64,000 bases of DNA from Uranotaenia lowii (lineage: Eukaryota; Arthropoda; Insecta; Diptera; Culicidae): the NCBI RefSeq assembly GCF_029784155.1, contig NC_073691.1, positions 128,402,714 through 128,466,713 on the forward strand, in the 5' to 3' direction. Below the pieces are notes generated by a model, which saw only the letters and a program-made list of their open reading frames with translations, made no database searches and was not told the DNA's origin. Positions 46,445-56,022 of the stretch are shown one piece after another. A program made the translations under genes and the position numbers. The stretch's first letter is position 1. Each line of letters begins with the position of its first letter.

Positions 46445-49400
46445 GTGTGGAATTCTTTGATAGAAATGCTTTCTATTAAGGTTGCACAGATAAATCTGCA
46501 GCACAAAAGAACCGCTACACTTAACTTATGTCGTTTAATCCTTAATGGAACTGCATCAATCGCCTTGGTCCAAGAACCCTATTTCCGAAATGGAACTTTT
46601 TACTTAGGGAATTTGCTCAAACCAAACTTTACTGTGTTCAGTGTAATTGGAATGACTAATGCCCGAATAATGCCTCGTGCATGTATATTGATAAACAATT
46701 CTTTAAATGCAACACTTATACCCAATCTAACAACAAGAGATATTTGCGTCGTTCAGGTTTCGCTGCCTGATAGAAAATACGTCTACTGTTCAGCATACTC
46801 ACCATATGAACAATCATCCCCTACGGATGATTTAAAAAATGTCATTTCATTCTGTGAATCACAAAATATACCTCTTGTAATTGGCTGTGATGCCAATGCC
46901 CATCATTTTGTATGGGGTAGCTCAGATATCAATCTGAGAGGCTTAAATTTAATGGAATATTTAAGCAGCACTGATTTAGAAATTCTAAATGTAGGAAATA
47001 AACCAACTTTTGTTAGGTGTGACAGAGAAGAGGTGATTGACATCACACTTTGTTCTAGAACAATTTCTCAGGAAATTTCAAATTGGCATGTGCCTAACGA
47101 AGAATCGATTTCTGACCACAGGTTTATCTATTTTGAACACTCAGGTGAGTTTTTAGAAACAATTACATTCAGAAACCCAAGAACAACTAATTGGGACCTA
47201 TATTTGGAGCATCTTGCTACTAAATTTCATGGATATACACCTGAAATTACTACTCCTTCTGAGTTGGATGAAGTGGTTGCAAAAACCACCGAAATTATTT
47301 TAAATTCTTATGAAGAAGCGTGTCCCTTACGAACGTTGAAATTCAACAAAAACAGTACACCATGGTGGAACTCAAATCTCAGTAAATTACGAAAAAACTG
47401 CAGACGCTCTTGGAACCGAAGGCGCACGGAAGGTTTTGATGCTTTCAAGTTGGCTCGCAGAGCTTACCGGAAAGCAACAAGAGCTGCCGAACGCTCAAGT
47501 TGGCAGAGCTACTGCACAAACATTTCAAGCTTGCACGAAGCAAGTAGGTTAAATAAAGTCTTAGCCAAATCAAAAGATTATCAGGTTTCATACCTTAAAA
47601 CCCCTAGTGGTGATTATACATCAAACGACGAAGAAACATTAAGTTGTCTATTCAATACTCACTTTCCAGGATGTGTTGATCAAGATTCATCGATAGAGCC
47701 TGAGTTCTTTTCTGGAAGTCTAGATTCCTTGCATTTTGCTCGGAAAATAGTTACTACAGAATCGATCAAATGGGCAATCGATGGTTTTGCTCAATACAAA
47801 TCTCCTGGAAGTGACGGTTTATTTCCAGTTTTGCTACAAAAAGGTTTCGATCATTTCAAACACATATTAAGAAAAATAATGATAAGCAGTTTTGCTCATG
47901 GATATATTCCTAAACTTTGGCGGCAGATAGCCGTGAAATTCATCCCTAAAGGGGGACGATCATCATACGACGAAGCCAAAAGCTTTCGTCCTATTAGTCT
48001 AAGTTCATTTCTATTAAAAGCACTTGAACGTTTAATTGATCATCATATCAGGCAAGAATGCCTTGTCCAACATCCGCTTAATGCGACACAACATGCATAC
48101 CAAACAGGAAAATCAACATTAACTCTTCTGCACAACGTAGTACATAATATTGAAAATAGTTTTTCACAGAAAGAATCATGTCTAGGAGCATTTCTAGACA
48201 TAGAAGGAGCATTTGATAATGTCTCATTTACATCAATAATGGATGCGGCACAACTTCATGGAGTGCCTTGTGTTATAACTAACTGGATTAGCGCAATGCT
48301 AAGTAACAGGAATCTTCATTCGTCTTTAAGACAGGCTTCAATAACAAAAGTTAGCACACGTGGTTGCCCACAGGGAGGTGTACTATCACCTCTTTTGTGG
48401 AACCTAGTTGCAGACGGCTTGTTGAGAAAACTCAATGACCGTGGAATACCAACCTATGGATTCGCAGATGATTATCTTCTGCTGGTAAGAGGTTTGTGCA
48501 TAAGCACATTATTTGATATAATGCAACAAGCTCTGCGCTCTGTTGAACGATGGTGTTCTCATGTAGAACTTTCAGTTAATCCTCTAAAAACTAATATTGT
48601 TTTATTTACTAAAAAACGTATTACCCGCGGGGCGCGCCCTCTGCTGTTTTATGGTTCCGAAATCACCGTGTCTAATCAAGTTAAATATTTGGGTGTCATT
48701 CTTGACTCCAAATTAAACTGGTCTGATCACATCGAATTCAGAATCAAAAAAGCATGCATGGCCATCGGACAATGCCGACGTGCAATCGGGAAAAACTGGG
48801 GACTCAAACCCAAACATATTCAATGGATTTACTCCACAATAGTAAGACCAATTCTGGCCTATGGGTGTCTAGTGTGGTGGCAGAAAGGAGAAGTTGCAAC
48901 AGTTCGGACTAAACTAAATCACCTTCAAAGAATGTGTCTTTTGGGGATGTCCGGATCGTTCACTACAACTCCTACTGCAGCACTAGAGGCTCTGTTTTCT
49001 ATCAAACCTCTACACTTGTTCCTAAAACAGGAAGCCTTCTCATGTGCTTTTCGTCTACAGGCAGTTGGTCTCTGGCTGTCAGGAAATATCGAAAGATCAT
49101 CGAGTCATACAAATGTGTGGCCTGAATTAGTTAGATTAAACAAGTTCAATCTAGCGCCAAACGATTTAACACTCTCGAGTAGTTTTCCCTACATGGGGTT
49201 TAAAGTCAAATTTCCTTCTCCTCAAGAATGGTTATCAGGTTTCGTAGAGGACCAAATGTCCTCTCATATTGTATTCTATACTGACGGTTCATTATCAAAC
49301 GGCCGTGCAGGTGCAGGAATTTACTGTCACGAGTTGAACATAGAATATGCTCAACCTCTAGGAAAATATTGTACAGTCTTTCAGGCTGAGCTATATGCTA

Positions 49401-50101
49401 TTATGTATGGAGTGCAAATTGCACTTCAAAGGAAGATTATGTTCAGAACAATTTATTTCTGTTCAGATAGCCAAGCAGCTATCAAATCACTCAGTGCTTC
49501 CAGTTCTAGATCAAAACTGGTAATCGCATGCCGGAAAGCAATCGAAGAACTTGCTGAAGGCAATGGATTAAACCTTCTATGGGTACCCGGACATAAGGGA
49601 ATTTTTGGAAACGAATGCGCCGACGAACTCGCTAGAGCTGGGTCGGAAAAGGAATTTTACGGACCAGAGCCGGCTGTCCCAATATCACCATGTTGGTTCA
49701 GAAACCAAATTCAAACTTGGTCCTCTAACCAGCATGAACGATACTGGGAAGAGTTGGACACTTGTCGTCAAACTAAATTATTTTTAGAAAAACCATCTCC
49801 AATCATATCGAGTTACTTATTAACTTTAAATAAATCTCATTGCAGCATCTTGATCAGAGCACTCTCCGGTCATTGTAAACTCAACTATCACATGCACAAC
49901 ATTCAGCGTGCTGAATCTCCAGTATGTGGTAGTTGTGAATCAGATGTGGAAGATCCCTTCCATCTTATATGTAACTGTCCCTCATTTGCCAGACTACGTT
50001 TTCGTACTCTGGGATCTTACGCTTTAAGCGAATCTGAGTTTAAGAAATTAAACTTAAAAAACATTCTATCATTCCTTACCGAATGTAGAAAAGAGCTTTA
50101 A
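46445..50101 (+). CDS. LINE ORF2: endonuclease-RT-RNase H
   Basis: 1218 codons; a start at Met8 (MLSIKV) is as likely. AP endonuclease, residues about 10-230: QINLQ, VQEPYF at 43, GCDANAHHFVWG near 147, VIDITLCS, and SDH at about 223. RT, about 440-770: YKSPGSDGL, FRPISLSS, GAFLDIEGAFDNVS (first catalytic Asp), GCPQGGVLSPLLWN, YGFADDYLLLV with the catalytic pair D675-D676, and VKYLGVILD. RNase H, about 942-1065: FYTDGS (D947), FQAELYAI (Glu), FCSDSQAAIKSL (Asp), HKGIFGNECADELA (H1050, D1060), so all catalytic residues are present. A Cys/His cluster (CGSCESDVEDPFHLICNC) follows. It nicks the target and copies its own RNA there. No stop or shift: potentially active. Confidence 0.95.
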   Translation: MWNSLIEMLSIKVAQINLQHKRTATLNLCRLILNGTASIALVQEPYFRNGTFYLGNLLKPNFTVFSVIGMTNARIMPRACILINNSLNATLIPNLTTRDICVVQVSLPDRKYVYCSAYSPYEQSSPTDDLKNVISFCESQNIPLVIGCDANAHHFVWGSSDINLRGLNLMEYLSSTDLEILNVGNKPTFVRCDREEVIDITLCSRTISQEISNWHVPNEESISDHRFIYFEHSGEFLETITFRNPRTTNWDLYLEHLATKFHGYTPEITTPSELDEVVAKTTEIILNSYEEACPLRTLKFNKNSTPWWNSNLSKLRKNCRRSWNRRRTEGFDAFKLARRAYRKATRAAERSSWQSYCTNISSLHEASRLNKVLAKSKDYQVSYLKTPSGDYTSNDEETLSCLFNTHFPGCVDQDSSIEPEFFSGSLDSLHFARKIVTTESIKWAIDGFAQYKSPGSDGLFPVLLQKGFDHFKHILRKIMISSFAHGYIPKLWRQIAVKFIPKGGRSSYDEAKSFRPISLSSFLLKALERLIDHHIRQECLVQHPLNATQHAYQTGKSTLTLLHNVVHNIENSFSQKESCLGAFLDIEGAFDNVSFTSIMDAAQLHGVPCVITNWISAMLSNRNLHSSLRQASITKVSTRGCPQGGVLSPLLWNLVADGLLRKLNDRGIPTYGFADDYLLLVRGLCISTLFDIMQQALRSVERWCSHVELSVNPLKTNIVLFTKKRITRGARPLLFYGSEITVSNQVKYLGVILDSKLNWSDHIEFRIKKACMAIGQCRRAIGKNWGLKPKHIQWIYSTIVRPILAYGCLVWWQKGEVATVRTKLNHLQRMCLLGMSGSFTTTPTAALEALFSIKPLHLFLKQEAFSCAFRLQAVGLWLSGNIERSSSHTNVWPELVRLNKFNLAPNDLTLSSSFPYMGFKVKFPSPQEWLSGFVEDQMSSHIVFYTDGSLSNGRAGAGIYCHELNIEYAQPLGKYCTVFQAELYAIMYGVQIALQRKIMFRTIYFCSDSQAAIKSLSASSSRSKLVIACRKAIEELAEGNGLNLLWVPGHKGIFGNECADELARAGSEKEFYGPEPAVPISPCWFRNQIQTWSSNQHERYWEELDTCRQTKLFLEKPSPIISSYLLTLNKSHCSILIRALSGHCKLNYHMHNIQRAESPVCGSCESDVEDPFHLICNCPSFARLRFRTLGSYALSESEFKKLNLKNILSFLTECRKEL

Positions 50102-50319
50102 TGTTAATAATCCCTAGTGGAAAGGCTTTATGCCATCTTAAATAGATTGAATTTATTTCTTCCTTTTATAGGTTTTTCAGGTTTCTCAGGTAAATGATGA
50201 AATCTTGGATAAAAAAAAAAGGCTAGGCACAATTTTCCCGTATGTTTGGATAACGTGCCGCTATTAAGCCTACCCCCATTCTGATACCTGATAAAAGTGA
50301 TGTCCTTTTTAGTAGGGAC

Positions 50320-50866
50320 ATCTAAAGATTATGAAATTCCTAAGCTTTCAAATGAACCCTTTGGATCTGCAATACGATGTTAGGTGAGAAAGATATGAAT
50401 GAGATAAATTTGCATGTTTTTAAAAGAATGATCTCAAACTTTTGGCCGATACACCATACTAAGGGGTGATCCCGAACTTTTGGACGATAACTCAAGTGTC
50501 TATTTTATTTATTAAAAGTACATTCTTAAATTTTTGCACAATTTTTTCTATTGTGTTTTGAGAAGTAATGAATAAGGATTCTAATGCAATTCAAATTTCG
50601 AAATTTGATCCACCCTATTTTGATATGATCGGCTTTTAATATTGAGTGCGATTTTTTGAAAATGTTGTGACTTTAGGTAAAGTTTAAGGCACAAAACCAA
50701 AACATTTTTTTCTGGGAAATATACCTCCGAAGTAGCTATTGCTTATTATCATTCAAATGAGATCAGAAGATTTGCAATATGTCCTAAGACGGCTGAGATA
50801 TGAACGATCAAAATTTACATGTTTTTTAGCGAGTGATCCCAAACTTTTGGCCGGCAGTGTAGATGG
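50320..50866 (+). mobile_element. Tc1/mariner-like right-end fragment
   Basis: The right end reads GATCCCAAACTTTTGGCCGGCAGTG followed by TA, a terminus common in Tc1/mariner-type elements. The same phrase recurs in degenerate form at about 50437 (GATCTCAAACTTTTGGCCG) and 50476 (GATCCCGAACTTTTGGACG). A longer block (TGCAATAYG...GAGATATGAAYGA...) is also repeated at 50370-50460 and 50770-50860. No matching left TIR or transposase was seen. Confidence 0.4.
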
Positions 50867-51132
50867 ATAGAAGGTTAGATGATATGAAAGATGGTGAAAA
50901 ATGAGCGGGTAGAATTTATTTAGAAGCATTATCATTACATATCAAACTTTTGTTTCTCACGGGCCTACTACTATGGAGTGGTAGATACAGATAGAGTTGC
51001 ATCTACCACCACACATTAGTAGGCCAAGCGTGGTCCGCCCCACAAGGGAAAACTTGCTGTGCGGACGAATTTTTGACATTTTTGAACGAGCAATGATGCA
51101 AAAGTATTTGTTTGTCACGTAAGTAACAAATG

Positions 51133-52027
51133 CTAATATCTGGCCTCGTTGCTTGAGCCAAATACGCCAGGCAACCAACAGTTGTACGGAACCTCCTTCA
51201 CCTCCAGAATTTCGTCCCTCATGGTCGGGCACATCGTCTTGTCCAGCTTCGTACTTGGATCCATCGGAACCGAAACTGGGTGGCAGTTTCCCATGTTGAA
51301 CCGCTGCAAGATGCTCTCCACGTACTGAGCCTGATTGATCCACAGTTTACCATCAGCTTGGTCACGGGGAATTCGCAATCCGAGACAAAGTTGAGCCTCT
51401 CCAAGATCCTTTATCTTAAACCGCTGGCATAGAAATTCCGGATCATGTTCCTCTGGTGTGATGTTATCCAAAGCTCTTGATGGACACCGGTTCATGATGT
51501 AGGCTGCTGTCAAAATCGCTGCAGCCCAAAACTGCTTCGTCAGTTTAGAATCGTTCAGCATCGCATGGGACTTTTCCAGAAGAGTGCGATTCATCCTCTC
51601 CGCCAACCCATTTTGTTGCGGAGTGTATGGGCAGATTTTCATGTGCTATACTCCGTCCTTCTCGAAACTTTTCCGCATTTCTTCGTTGACGTACTCGGTT
51701 CCGTTGTCAGTTCTCAACACCTTCAGTTTTCGTACAGTTTGCCGCTCGACCCTGGAACACCTACCTACTGGCGTCGTCTATGAAAGTAATGATATAACGA
51801 CTTCCACCAAGCGACGGGACTTCGATCGGGCTACACAAGTCTGAGTGCACCAGATCCAGAAAACCCTCCGCCTTGGAACCACTTGAAGGAAACGGATTTC
51901 GAGCATGCTTCCCTTCGATGCATGCCACACATTCGGGTATCGTTCCGGACCATCTCAAACTGTCGACCATCGATTGCAGTTTCGTCATGTTCTGCTGACC
52001 GAGATGACCTAAGCGTTTGTGCCACAT
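51133..52027 (-). pseudogene. copia integrase and late RT, deleted
   Basis: The integrase starts MWHKRLGHLGQQNM with its zinc site (CVACIEGKHARNPF) and the first catalytic Asp (LVHSDLCSP). The frame is lost near 51760. The second part (TDNGTEYVNEEM) has an in-frame TAG near 51643, then YTPQQNGLAERMNRTL with the catalytic Glu region. At about 51450 the sequence jumps directly to FKIKDLGEAQLCLGL, late in RT, so several hundred codons including the YVDD motif are missing. A 1-nt shift near 51185 splits VGCLAYLAQATRPDIS. Confidence 0.8.
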
Positions 52028-53157
52028 TTCTGCGTCAGCAAAGAACCATCCATCTTGCGATTGAGCCCTTCTTGATGAGTTCCAGAAGCTGTAATGTTGC
52101 CACTATTCTTGCGAAACTTACAGCCTTCTGCGTCGAACAAAACCGACAATCCTTTCTGGCATATTTTGCTCACCGACAGTAGATTTGCTGCCAGTTCAGG
52201 AATCTGCAAAACCTCTTGAATCTCGATAGGACCTTCGTTGACTTCCAGCTCAACGAAACCTTTGGACACAGACATCATTGAATCGTTGTTCGCTGTTCCG
52301 ACCGGGTGAGAAAGAACTTTTTGCTTCACGAAACCGTCAGTTGAACGCGCCATGTGTGCTGTCGCTCCAGAGTCAAAGTACCACTCGGACTCAACAACGT
52401 TGCCAATCGAAAACACGCTGCACATTGGCTTGTTGTTCGTCGTCTTCTGGAGACATTTCACCGCATAGTGACCAGGTTTTCCGCAGATAAAACAACCGTC
52501 CTCCTTCTTGCCTTTATTCTTGCTGCCGCTTTGATTTTTGTGCACTGTAAAGCGCGCCATTAGCCCCACTCGACTTCGATACTGTTTGAATTTTAACTTC
52601 TTGCAGTATTTAGTCTTTACCGCATCCGCTTTTAGTGCTGCTCCCGAAGCCTCCAATCCCATGATCATCGGCTGGTAATTCGCAATTCCGGCGAGCTTAT
52701 GGACAGTGGACATCAAACTATCGACATATGATTCCACGATCCGCTCCAGCCGTATCGATGTCAGTTTCCGCAGCAGACCGATTTTCCTCGTCAGACCGTC
52801 GTCCTGAAAAGCTCTTCGTAGCTTCTCCCAAGCTTCCTGTGCCGTTCGTGCGTCCTGAACTAGGCTGTAGTTCACCGACTCCAAACTCAGGCAAATTGTA
52901 GCGAGGGCCCTCAAGCTCACCTCCTCGTCGACATGTTGACCTTCTCCGGAACAAGCAGCGTACCAGGTGCCTTCTCGAATTAATATCATTTTTATGCCGA
53001 ACGCCCACGTTGAGTAGTTCTCGCGACCTTTAAGTTTCTCCAGTGCCGGGAGACTGACTTGTCCGAGAACTCGAACGTTTCCGCCTGCATGCGCTTGTGA
53101 ACCATTCGAACCATTGCCAAATCCGCTGTTGATTTGCCAAGCACGCCACGATTCGGT
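52009..53157 (-). pseudogene. copia gag-protease
   Basis: An open frame upstream of the first ATG at 52989 encodes LEKLKGRENYSTWAFGIKM, the usual start of a copia Gag. It continues through the Gag core (WEKLRRAFQDDGLTRKIGLL), the zinc knuckle CFICGKPGHYAVKC and the protease motif WYFDSGATAHMA with the active Asp, ending at 52009, where the next frame begins. A region around 52560-52640 looks slightly scrambled, suggesting a small indel pair. Confidence 0.8.
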
Positions 53158-53160
53158 AAC

Positions 53161-55876
53161 TATAAGTAATTTGATTAGATCCTCTTTAGACGTTAACTTA
53201 TAAAGATTTAAAACAAGAATAACCTAGTCTTTCAAATCTATCCGGCATCTTATAATTCAGAAGTGGGATTCAAGTACAAAGCGTAAGCCCTGGAAGTTAA
53301 TTTTTCTGAAATTTCGAATATTAAAAAAAACACCATGTGATCGCGCAAAATTTTGTCGGTGGCCAATCACGAGGCGCTCGGAAACTCGAGAGAAAAAGCC
53401 TGCAAATTTGCGAGCAAGTGAGAAAAAAATTACACTTATGGCAGGTGGGGTGATGCGAGAAACATTTCTGGCGGATGTCCGCTGTTGGATTTGTTGGTGC
53501 TGCTGTTGCCGCTGGTGGTGGTGATGGTGATACGATCAGTGACGGCTTTGCTTGTAGTCGCAATAGTGGCTTAAGAACTGGACAAATGATGTGATGATAT
53601 TTCTTTCCACCATACATTGCTGCTACTGTTGGTGATGTGGTGGTGGTTGTTGTGGCTATACCTGCTGACATGCCTATGGGAAAACCTCTAAAGACCTTTC
53701 ATTCGATAAGGCATGGTGGAACTTACCTCCATAGCTGCGTTTTCGCCTTTGGATTCCGATCATCAGCCGGTTTCCGCTTTAGCGCTGTTGCATTTTCGAT
53801 CAGCAATGGCCTCCTCCTCGCACTGGCCTTTGATAATAAACGACCCCACCCAGGTTTCACTTTCACTGGATGTTCGAGAATCGTGTCCGGAGCAATCACA
53901 CGAAAACGTACGGAATTCAAACACGGGATCCACCACCCTATGTTCATGTGGTGTGGTCGGAATCGTGACTGCGGAACTGTTTCAGCCCAGTTTTCACATC
54001 GTTTGTCACTGGAACTCTTCCGGTGATTGTCCGGTCGGTTAAGAGAGTTTTTGTTTCGCATCTACTGCGTACTTTCTCGAGCTGTACGAATGTTAAGAAA
54101 ATTAAATTACTGCTAAACAAAACAGATTTTTTACTTTGTTGCGTGGCAACAAATGCTCCCGAAGCTTATTGGCAATATCGTTAGTAATTGAACCGTTTGA
54201 AGATCTAGATTTACTCAGTGAAAGCGACGCTTCTTGACCTAAGATCGAGAGTGCGTCCTTAAAGCGCAATAGCTAACTAAGGGATGGTCGACTACGGCCA
54301 CCAAAAATGCTTAAACTACTCGTCTTTTTTGCATTGTCTGGGCCTGGTTTTGAGGAAAAACCTCAGAAGAAGGGTGGTGGAAAAAGTTTTCTGAAAACTG
54401 GCAAGACATAAGCCAGCTCTCTATTCCTGGAACCTTTTTATGAGACGGAGTTGGAAAACGTAGTCGTGGTTTGAAAATAGCTGTCGAAGTATCGGATGTA
54501 TGATAAGCTTCGTGGTTGTATCGTATCGTCCGGCGAACTCCCCGACCACTCCGTACTCGAAATTAACCCTAAAAAAATCCCACACAAAAATTGGAACCTC
54601 TTTCCTTGGTAAGCCAATGTGAAGATCTGCTGTAAAACCACCAACCCAAACCAAAATTGGGACGTGTCCATAGTTCGAGGACATGCCGTAGAACAACTGA
54701 CCATACTGACTGGACACTCGATTTCGTTTTCTGGATGATTTTTCCAACAGTACGCAATGTCGATTACAGAGTGCGCATCGATCGATTTGAAGAAATGCTA
54801 TCCCAGTTAGGAAATGCCACCCAACTTTCAAAATAAAACACGCAATTTCTACGATAAAATCGGGCTAAACAGGACCATTTTTCCTACAGGGCATTTTTTG
54901 TTAAATTTTTCAGGTTCGCCACCTGCAGTCGGTATTGCGAACCTGCAAAATCTGACAACAAAAAATTAGACAGAAAATGGTTAAATTTCGTTCCAAGTGT
55001 CATGTCAGTGTGGTCAGTGGTAGAACTGTCGTCTTGTGGCCTTTAATACGTTTGCATAGGTTCGTGATATTTCTGGAAACCAAAATCAGCAGTCCTGTTT
55101 TTTCACGAACCGCTAAACGGCGATGAATTCATCGGAAGAAAACACGATATTGTCCAAATTCTTCATGCGCGGACCGCGTAAGCCGCGCCTTCGCCCTTTC
55201 TTGCTTCTGTTCAAACGTGAGGTCTTGAAATCTGAGGATCTTGTATAAGGCTCGGCCTAAAGATCGTCTTCCAAGATCCGACGGCGATTTTGATCCGGTT
55301 TATTAAAATCTATCGTCAATTTAGTGTTACTACGCCACGAAATTCTCTCAGGGTGCATCTTGATGATCTTCACCATGGTAGGTGTCGCCACTGTAGCTCG
55401 ATGATCCCCACCATACTATACTTAGGTACTTCTGAACTCCAGGTATCTTCCAAGTGCGAGCCAAAATAAAAAAAAATACATACCCTCATTGGACAACTCA
55501 CGAAATATGTCTTTCTACCGTTTCACAGCCTGGAACTATGCAATCAAAGTACTACGTTAAGGTTCGAGGACTATTTTTACAAAAAAACACTTGATTACAA
55601 AATCAACAAAAATATCCTCTGACATCTTAGACATAATGTTAACAAGGTGACAAGGTGTCATCTAACTCGGTTTTGTATACTTCGTAATAATCACTCCTAA
55701 AGTTTTGTAGTAGTTCAATTGCCGGACCCTGTAGTAGTTGAAAGTTTTGGTAACGTCGTAGTTCAAGTCAAGTCAGGTGTGCTGAGATTGATTATTTTAT
55801 ATATTAATAATTCTGGGTTCAGAGATAAGGATGGATAGTACATTTTAGGATTATGATTTTTGCTCTGAGGGGAGGA
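53161..55876. other. Intergenic, no gene supported
   Basis: Contains a Gly/Val-type GGT/GTG trinucleotide patch (53505-53535, 53630-53650) and open frames near 53640-54060 and 54421-54831 on both strands that I do not recognise and that lack splice or start context. Nothing else can be supported. Confidence 0.4.
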
Positions 55877-56022
55877 TGTGGCACCCCTAAGTGCATAGAT
55901 TCCAATGTGGGTTGAGCTCCTAAGATTTAGAGTGTATAAGGAGAGACAAAATGTGAAGGTGTGTTATGGCAAGTAAATAATAATTCGATGATTCATAATA
56001 CTGTGTAATGCCGAATATCACA
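55877..56022 (+). repeat. Possible solo LTR with polypurine tract
   Basis: Begins TGTGGCACCCC and ends AATATCACA (TGTG...CACA inverted ends), 146 bp, preceded directly by the purine run GAGGGGAGGA. That is the structure of the 3' end of a plus-strand LTR element. No partner LTR and no coding sequence lies upstream, so it would be a truncated remnant. Confidence 0.45.

Larger units (their letters stand above)
45957..50291 (+). mobile_element. Complete single-ORF LINE (Lian/LOA-like)
   Basis: A 4335-bp element between perfect 28-bp direct repeats (45929-45956 and 50292-50319, starting TAAAAGTGATGTCC). It has a 5' UTR of about 490 bp, one intact ORF and a 190-bp 3' UTR that ends without a poly-A tract. 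AP endonuclease, RT and RNase H in a single ORF resemble Lian of Aedes aegypti (LOA clade); the clade is from memory and not tested. Full length and intact coding imply a young copy. Confidence 0.88.
50957..53160 (-). mobile_element. Decayed Ty1/copia fragment
   Basis: Minus-strand copia coding sequence without recognisable LTRs, primer site or polypurine tract. Gag-protease is at the right, integrase in the middle, and a late RT segment on the left. The RT catalytic core is deleted. Stops and frameshifts show it is older than the copia at 19.1-22.2 kb, and its Gag is clearly a different lineage (CFICGKPGHYAVKC). Coding sequence fades below about 51120. Confidence 0.8.

Noticed and set aside
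53637..54061. Open frames on both strands of 109-129 codons
   Set aside because: Considered as a host exon, but two phases and both strands are equally open and none shows a recognisable motif.
54421..54831. A 136-codon minus-strand frame
   Set aside because: No domain, no splice or start context, and overlapping alternative frames of similar length. Kept as non-coding.
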